Shown: piece by piece, positions 57,682 to 64,000 of the stretch
How positions within the stretch are numbered: the first letter of the stretch is position 1
How the letters are laid out: every line of letters starts with the position of its first letter
Assembly (NCBI RefSeq): GCF_028858725.1
Contig: NC_084771.1
Location: 7,964,915-8,028,914 of the forward strand
From: Colius striatus
Taxonomy: Eukaryota > Chordata > Aves > Coliiformes > Coliidae
Direction: 5' to 3'
Length of the DNA stretch: 64,000 bases
The notes under the pieces: generated by a model
Told to the model about the DNA's origin: nothing
Database searches by the model: none
What the model saw: the letters and a program-made list of their open reading frames with translations, nothing else
Program-made: the position numbers and the translations under genes

Positions 57682-60600
57682 CAGGAAAAAATGTTTCATC
57701 AAATCTGGGAGAAGAGTAAGTTATGTCTAATTACCTTTGACAGTCTCCTGACTTGAACTTGCTCCTGTTGATAGATGTTACACAGTCAGTGCCTGTTGTC
57801 AGATGAGCAATGTGTTGTGCTGTCCTCAGTCTTCTTTCTGCAGACAAGAAAAAACTAATAGTGATTTTCTTTGTAGTGACTTGGCAAGGATAAAGTCTGA
57901 AAGAAAAAAGGGGCAGAAAACAACCTACACTCGCTAAGGCAGCAAAAGACATCAGGGAACAGCCAACTCTACCAGTATCAGCAAAGGAGACTGAAGGAAG
58001 AGGCCTCTGGGGAAGCACTGGCAGACCTCACGCAGCCTTCTTGCCTTTATTCGGTATGTACAGAATGCACAGCTTGACAACTGCATAAACACTGCTCATA
58101 CACTTAATGCCCTATTAGCCAAAGACACTCCACTGCTTATCTGGGATCTAATTAGTGAAAGGGAACTTCAGTGCTATGAAGACAGTTCCCTTATGAAGCG
58201 CATTCTGTGGCTATTAAGTGTATTTACTTAGTTATCTACTCAATGCTTTACTCCTCTATGCCACAATAATGATGACAAAAAAGATCAATTTCCAAAATGT
58301 ACGTGACAGGGGACATAAAGACACAAATTGTACAATCTGGAAACCCCACAGTTTACTGCTAGGGAGCAGCACAACTTTATTTTAGAAACCATCCCACTAA
58401 AGACGCTCCACCATGAGCAGAAGGTTATGAGCAGCTTTAGTAATCACTGAAGGCACTCACGATGTTACATTTAAGAATATAACCATTATCTTTCTCAAGG
58501 AGAGACCCCATTACCTTTCTCAAGCTACTGGATCCAGTACCAAACTCCAGCTCCTAAATGGTTTGCACACTGAGGATAAACTTAGGCTCTCCAAACTTAC
58601 GAAGTCTTAACAAATACTAGTCAATTCCCAGTATAGATTTTCTAAAGATAAGGTCCAGGCAGGTATGTTTTGCAGTGTTACTGGAACGCTCTGAGAGATC
58701 ACAGCCCCTGCAGCTCACCAAGGTAGCTCCCAGCCAGCAGAAGCTTGTTGCTTCCTCGCCCAAACACAGCAGAGCCATTGTTATTTTCCCCAGAAAGGTG
58801 ATACTGTCTTGAAGTCACAGATGTTTCTGAAGTCACAGTCTAGTTCCTCCTGAACTACTTTTTAACGTGACACGGGCAAGAAGAAATACGAAGCATCAAG
58901 CCCCAGTGCTGGAAAAGGTAATCTTGAGCAAACAGGGGCATTTTCCACATCAATCACCACACTGGGAACAATGGCAGACTTACATCAAGATCAAAACGGA
59001 CTAAGGGCTCTGAGCCAGTGGTCTGTCTTTGCTGGTCAATACACAGAAAGGATTGTGTTAGCACCACTGGAAGAATAAATTATCGCTGCTTTTACAATAA
59101 GCTCTTCAAGAATGCAATAAAGAGTTCAGTGTGTGCTCCTCATTCGGGAATCCAAAACTTTTCAGTTAAAGTCTGGCTTGCAGCAAAGATAACAGCTGAA
59201 AACTAACCATCTTGACCTTGGTAAGCTTCATGACAACTTGCTAGAAACAGGTGAAAAAAAATGAAAAGGTTACTTCTCTGATATTCACCAGCCTTGAAAT
59301 CAGAGCAAGAAGCAACCACAATTTTCAATGCTGGCAGTTCAGACCTGAGGGTTTTGAGATAGAGCAAAATTAGAAGTGAGAAGTGTATTTTTTTCCCTGC
59401 TTTAGTCTCTGGACTGTTGCAGTATTGCTAATGTTGAGGTTTTCTCATCTGCCTTCAGAGATACATTTAAGATTCTTCTCTGATTAAACGCAAGGATGAC
59501 AGGAAATTAAGAAAGTATAGAAGCAGGGATGACATTCTTGGAGTATTTCCTACCACCTTATGGCTTTGATGGAGAAGGCTGTAAGAATGCCTTCCCAGCT
59601 GGGTATTTTCTTGAAAGTTACAAGTTGCTTCTACAGTTTGACAACAAGTCTTCCAAGTCAAACCAAAGCATAAATTTCAGTCTTCCAAGCTTAAAACACC
59701 TGCTTTCATTTGCTTGAAATTCACCCAAAGGGCTTCCAAGATCTTTTCTAATATTGGGTGTACAAATGGGTCAACAAATACATCCACAGCAGGGCTCAAA
59801 AGCCCTACATTCCCGAAGGGCTGCCAAGGCCATACGCTCTCTCTCCCCAGCAAAACGCTGATGTTTTTATTGTTTGCACAGTACATATGAAATCTTGTTT
59901 TTTAAGGACTCACCAAACCTCTCCTGTAAATAAACAGGAGAGATGAAAGAGTGTTGGCATGGGTGTGACAACCCACACAGTCAACATGATGCGCCTCCAA
60001 GAAAACCCAAACAAGCCACCGTTACAAGTGGTTCTATAGAACATTTATACTCCACTTTGTTGCAAATTTGGTTTCAGTCCAACATCAAAGAGAGATGCAG
60101 TTTGTGATGGAGGGTTGCGGCAGGAAATGCACTTGTGAAGACACAGTTAACTTCATTCTGTCTAAGGGTGAATGCACTAGGAGTTACTGGTTTAAACTAT
60201 CCTGACATCCAGTTCCTCAAAACCACTGCAAGTTAAACGCTGTAGTAAAACTCCCAGATTTTACCAACAAGAGTAAGCTATGCCAACACAACAGGAATGA
60301 AGTCAGCCTGCAATATGTATCTGTGCAGACACCAAGCCCCCAAAGTCGAGGTTATTTCATCGTCAAAGGGCTGCTTAACTGCTGCGAAGGCCAAGCTGTT
60401 CAAAACTTGCTGCAACAATCCTGAGCCTACAGCTGAGGCAACAGCTTGTAACAGGTCGCTCCAGGAGACGTGTAAGACGGTCAATAGAAGTCCTGTTTAT
60501 TCACAAACTGCTGTATTAAGAATCACCAACGAGGATCCAGGATAGCAGTGAAGAGAAAGCAGACTGCTTTCAACTCAGCTCTACAGAATATTAGGCTTAT

Positions 60601-60944
60601 TTGATCCCAGCTAAGAACAAATTATTCCCAGACAACAACAGCATTCCAAAACTTTCAGACTTGGAACACAGTAAGGTAAAAAGACCTAAAAGAGGGGAGA
60701 GAGTAATAGCTGGCTGGTTTTCAACATGCATGATTACACACAAAGCCTTGAGAAAGTCAACATCTTCCCTCTTTTACCACCTTATCCTTTTTCACAAATC
60801 ACACAAAAAACAAGGAAAGGAATGCAAGTGTGGGAAGCAACTCGGGTTTTGCTTCTTACTCACAGAGATGCTGAACAAAACACAAAGTACTTTCTTCTAT
60901 GCTGGATATTAACTCCAAGGTCAATTTATTGGCTTAAAATACAG

Positions 60945-61140
60945 AGAGGATGCTTTCCCTGGTTAAAATGCTAATCTGAGTCTCAGGAAATCTAGATTCA
61001 ATTCCCTGCCTCACCACATACTTCCTGTGTGACCTTGGGCCATAAATATTTCGGTGCCTCAGTCTTTCCATCTGTGACTGAGATAGTATTTCCCGATTGA
61101 ACCGAGCGTCACAAAGATAAATACATGAGAAGAACATTTG
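60945..61140 (+). mobile_element. MIR-like (CORE-SINE) remnant
   Basis: Contains gattcaattccctgcctc (tRNA B-box-like), then ctgtgtgaccttgggcc, gtgcctcagtctttccatct and gataaatacatgag, in the order and spacing of MIR. Diverged and old. Confidence 0.75.
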
Positions 61141-61999
61141 GAATCGGGGCTCACGGGCACACGAGCACCAGGCCACCAAAGAACTTAATTGTGTGTCAGT
61201 ACTCTTAACTTGGCACCAGGTGAAGCAAGGAAGGGCTGCCAGGGGCAAGAACCTGGTTACCACAGGGCAAAGAAGCCATCAGATATTCAAAGAATGGATA
61301 GAAATTGAAACCTCAACTATGGAAAGAAATCAGCCTTAGAAAAGGTCCCTCATTCCAACAGGAAGTGCAAGTAGCAAAATACTAAACAGAAACAAAAGTC
61401 AGAAACCAGATGACAAGGAGTTGCTCGAGGAAGCAAATACACCTGCCAGCAAAGCACTACTATCCTGTTTTCTGCTATTACCATGACGTGGTGTGCATGA
61501 AGAGCCTCAAATCAGAGGTGGCAGAGGGGCTGCTGAGTGAGACTGGGGGCCACGAACCCCTGAGGACTCTCCTCCAGCCCTCCATAGGATGCCGAAGTCA
61601 ACGGCCTTTTGTAAGAGGCACTAAATAGGAGCAGGCTGAAAAGCAGTCACAGTGGGGTCCCCACCTTTGCTGCTGCCCCAAGGCAGAGGGGGACAAAGCA
61701 GAATGGGGGAAGGTAAAGGATGGTCACCACCCAAACAGTAGATGACAGGACTGACCTCCCTCTGCCCCGACCCCTGGAGGAGCTGGGGGAGGTGTCTGGT
61801 ACTCGAGCTGCTGATCAGCCAAGGGGAACAACTAGAAGGCTACGTGGCATTTGCAGGCAGCAGCTCCACTGCCGATGAGGGAGAACGGAGCGGGGGGGGG
61901 TAAGGGGGAAGTGGAGGGGGGAACACGACGACACATGGACAGAACTTGAGTTCTCAACCCCGTCTTCCCAAAGAAATGGAAAAAAACGGGAGGGGAAAG

Positions 62000-63250
62000 A
62001 GGGGGGCAGAGAATTTGCGCGCTGGGGAGAAGAGCGGGAACAGGCGCAGGGAAGAGGGAGGCCGGGGAGTTCGCCGGTATTAACCCCACCCGGGCAGGCA
62101 CGGAGGGGGCTCTCTCAGACACAGCCGGGACGCCGCCGCCACCCCCGGCCCAGACCCCTCGGCCTTCCCTGCCCACCGCACCGCCCGGGAGCTGCCGCCG
62201 CAGCGGGGCTGTGCCGTTACAAGCTGTCCCTCGCCTCCGGCACCGACCCCAGACCCTACACCTCCAACACCCTCCTGCCTCTCCCTGCGCAGATGCCCAC
62301 AGGGCAGCCCACTCCTACAGCCCTCCTCCTCCTCCTGCCCCGTCGCCCTGCGTCCCCCATGCCCGCCTCATCCCCCATGCACCCCATCCTCCCCCCATCC
62401 CACGGGCTGCCCCCACCTGACCCGTGCGCCACGTCCACTCCCAAACCCGCCTCATCCCCCGGGCTCCCCCCGTCCCACACGGCGGGGGTCCCGCTTCTCC
62501 CCTCGCTCGGCCCACACGCGGGCTCCCCCCCGCCCCGCACGGCGAGCACCTCGCTGCCCCCCCCCGGCCCCGTCTCGTCCCACACAACGGCTCCCCGCAA
62601 CTCCCTCGCCCCGTCCCGCACCCTGCCGCAGACGGGCCGGCACTCGGCCGCCTCGGCGGGTTCGGCTGCGCTCCCCGCCGCGGGTCGCGCCGGCCGCCAG
62701 CTCCTGGCACTGCCCACCGCGCCTTGGGCGGGGAACGCCGCTCTCCCCCGGCCCCTCCGCCCGCTCCCGCCGGCGGAGCGGGGCCCAGAGGGAACCCCCG
62801 GGAGCAGCCCCGGCCCCGCGGCAGCACTGACCGTGCGCGGCGCCGCAGCCTCGCCTCGCCTCACCGCCGGCGCTGCCGACCGCCAACCGCCCGCTCCGCC
62901 ATGATGGAATGCGGGCACTGCGCCTGCGCCGCCTTCGCGGGCCGGGGCGGGCGGGCGCGCCAACCACAGGCCGCGCCGAGCTTCGTCTTCAGCCACACGC
63001 TCCCGCGAAAAGAGGCGCGGGGGGGCGGCGGGGGAGCGCCGCAGGTGGCTGGAAGGCCGCGGCCGGGCGGGAGCTCGGGGCCGCGGGTGCCTGACGGGGC
63101 AGGCAGGGCTGAGGGGACGCAGATCTTCATGGCAGAGGTGGCACTGAAGGGAGACAAAGGTGCGACGGTGGCCGGAGCGTGTGGCCGCCGGCCGGCCCCC
63201 GCCGTCCCGCCGCGAGGCCGCGTTCCCTGAGGCGCCCCGGGGCCCGCAGC
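62000..63250. promoter_or_regulatory. FNDC3C1: CpG island, predicted FNDC3C1 promoter and non-coding exon 1
   Basis: About 1.2 kb very rich in C, G and CpG at the 5' end of FNDC3C1. On the minus strand a likely exon 1 ends at 62865 (GGCG|GTGAGG); GTCAGT a little further along is an alternative donor. A YY1-like CATCATGGCGG (minus) and an NRF1-like tgcgcctgcgcc (plus) lie at about 62.90-62.93 kb. The start site is inferred, not proven. Divergent transcription to the right is possible. Confidence 0.65.
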
Positions 63251-63259
63251 CCCTGCCCG

Positions 63260-64000
63260 GCCCTCGGCGGGTGTCCAGCTCGTACCCGCTGGCACAGCCA
63301 GCCCCTTGCCCGTGGCCCGGTGGTGACACACGAACCAGTGCCCGACTGGCCCCGAGGTCTGCGGCCTCTGTCCCCTGTTGTCTCAGAACCAGGGCAAACG
63401 CGGTGTTTTACACGGCTGATATATTTCATCCCCCCCTCACGGCTTGTGGGGAGAGGTGGGTCACGGCAGAGTCGAAAGGCCTGAGCTCTGATACTGTGTG
63501 GTAACATGAAAAGCGTTAGTGCTGGTGACCACGAGAAGTGAGAGGCATCACACCGAGTCCCGGCTGGCGAAGGACAGGGAAAGGTGAGGTTTCAGTACTG
63601 GCTTGTCAAAACGAGCCGCACGGCTCCCTTTCCCCACATCTGCTCCTGCACCCCGAGCCCTGCTCCAAAGGAGACCAAGGGCAGGGGCTGAAAAAGCTCA
63701 GCACCAGCTGCAGAGCCCCTGAGGCACATCCACTTCCTCCAGAGATTCATTCTGTTGCACTCTTCAGCTCATTTTCGCCGGGCGCTTTGCACCTAGACGG
63801 TCTCACGAACGTGCTTGAAGCAAGCTCGAGGCTTGGTGATTTGTAAAGTGGTGGTTTAAGGGATGTTTTGTGCGTGGAAATCTGTGTGGAGGCAGGAGAA
63901 ATGTGACAGCTGTGCTCTTACACCAGCCCCAAGTAAACGTGGATCACAGCAGCTTAAAGAGGTCAAAGTCGGCATTTACACGCCAGCTGTATAATGCACG
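63260..64000. other. upstream flank of FNDC3C1
   Basis: Unique-looking sequence outside the CpG island. I see no exon, RNA gene or repeat in it. Confidence 0.55.

Larger units (their letters stand above)
44796..62864 (-). other. FNDC3C1 intron 1 (about 18 kb)
   Basis: Contains CR1 tails, one solo LTR and a MIR-like SINE, listed separately. No coding exon was recognised; a possible alternative non-coding exon near 49.26-49.54 kb is noted as a finding. Confidence 0.7.

Noticed and set aside
60960-61020. Possible tRNA gene from the B-box-like gattcaattcc
   Set aside because: No acceptor or anticodon stem pairing and no proper A box; better explained as the tRNA-derived head of a MIR-like SINE.
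62256-63329. 357-codon minus frame and 268-codon plus frame in the CpG island
   Set aside because: Extreme Pro/Arg/Gly/Ala composition on both strands is what stop-poor CpG-island DNA gives; no domain and no splice logic.

Overview
This is vertebrate nuclear DNA, almost certainly from a bird. It has multi-exon genes with GT-AG introns, CpG-island promoters, and many short 5'-truncated CR1 LINE copies whose 3' ends carry the ATTCTATG-type tail typical of avian CR1. There is no bacterial-style gene density, and most long open frames are chance frames in GC-rich or repeat DNA. I rebuilt three protein-coding genes exon by exon; every internal exon junction is phase-consistent.

Layout. (1) 1-7290, plus strand: the last nine coding exons and 3' UTR of KIF4A (chromokinesin); the motor half lies left of the window. 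(2) 8250-12100, minus strand: a complete seven-exon TAF9B gene (254 codons), tail-to-tail with KIF4A. (3) 12.1-15.35 kb: intergenic DNA with CR1 fragments and small tandem repeats. (4) 15.35-62.9 kb, minus strand: a complete FNDC3-family gene. It has 25 coding exons (1191 codons, nine fibronectin type III domains, C-terminal membrane anchor), a roughly 1.8-kb 3' UTR and a predicted non-coding first exon in a CpG island at 62-63.2 kb. Its neighbours mark it as the X-linked-type FNDC3C1 paralogue rather than FNDC3A or FNDC3B. The 18-kb first intron holds a 956-bp solo LTR with a perfect 5-bp target duplication, a MIR-like SINE remnant and several CR1 tails. (5) 63.25-64 kb: upstream flank with no gene seen.

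The three genes do not form a pathway. KIF4A is a mitotic chromosome/spindle motor, TAF9B is a TFIID/SAGA-type histone-fold subunit, and FNDC3C1 is a probable tail-anchored membrane protein. Their order is mainly of interest for synteny. I found no new biological system. The most interesting points are an intact third FNDC3 paralogue, a GC-AG intron in it, a 19-bp tandem repeat that lays out a ladder of decoy splice acceptors in front of a TAF9B exon, a 33-bp GC-rich minisatellite inside TAF9B, and the TSD-flanked solo LTR.
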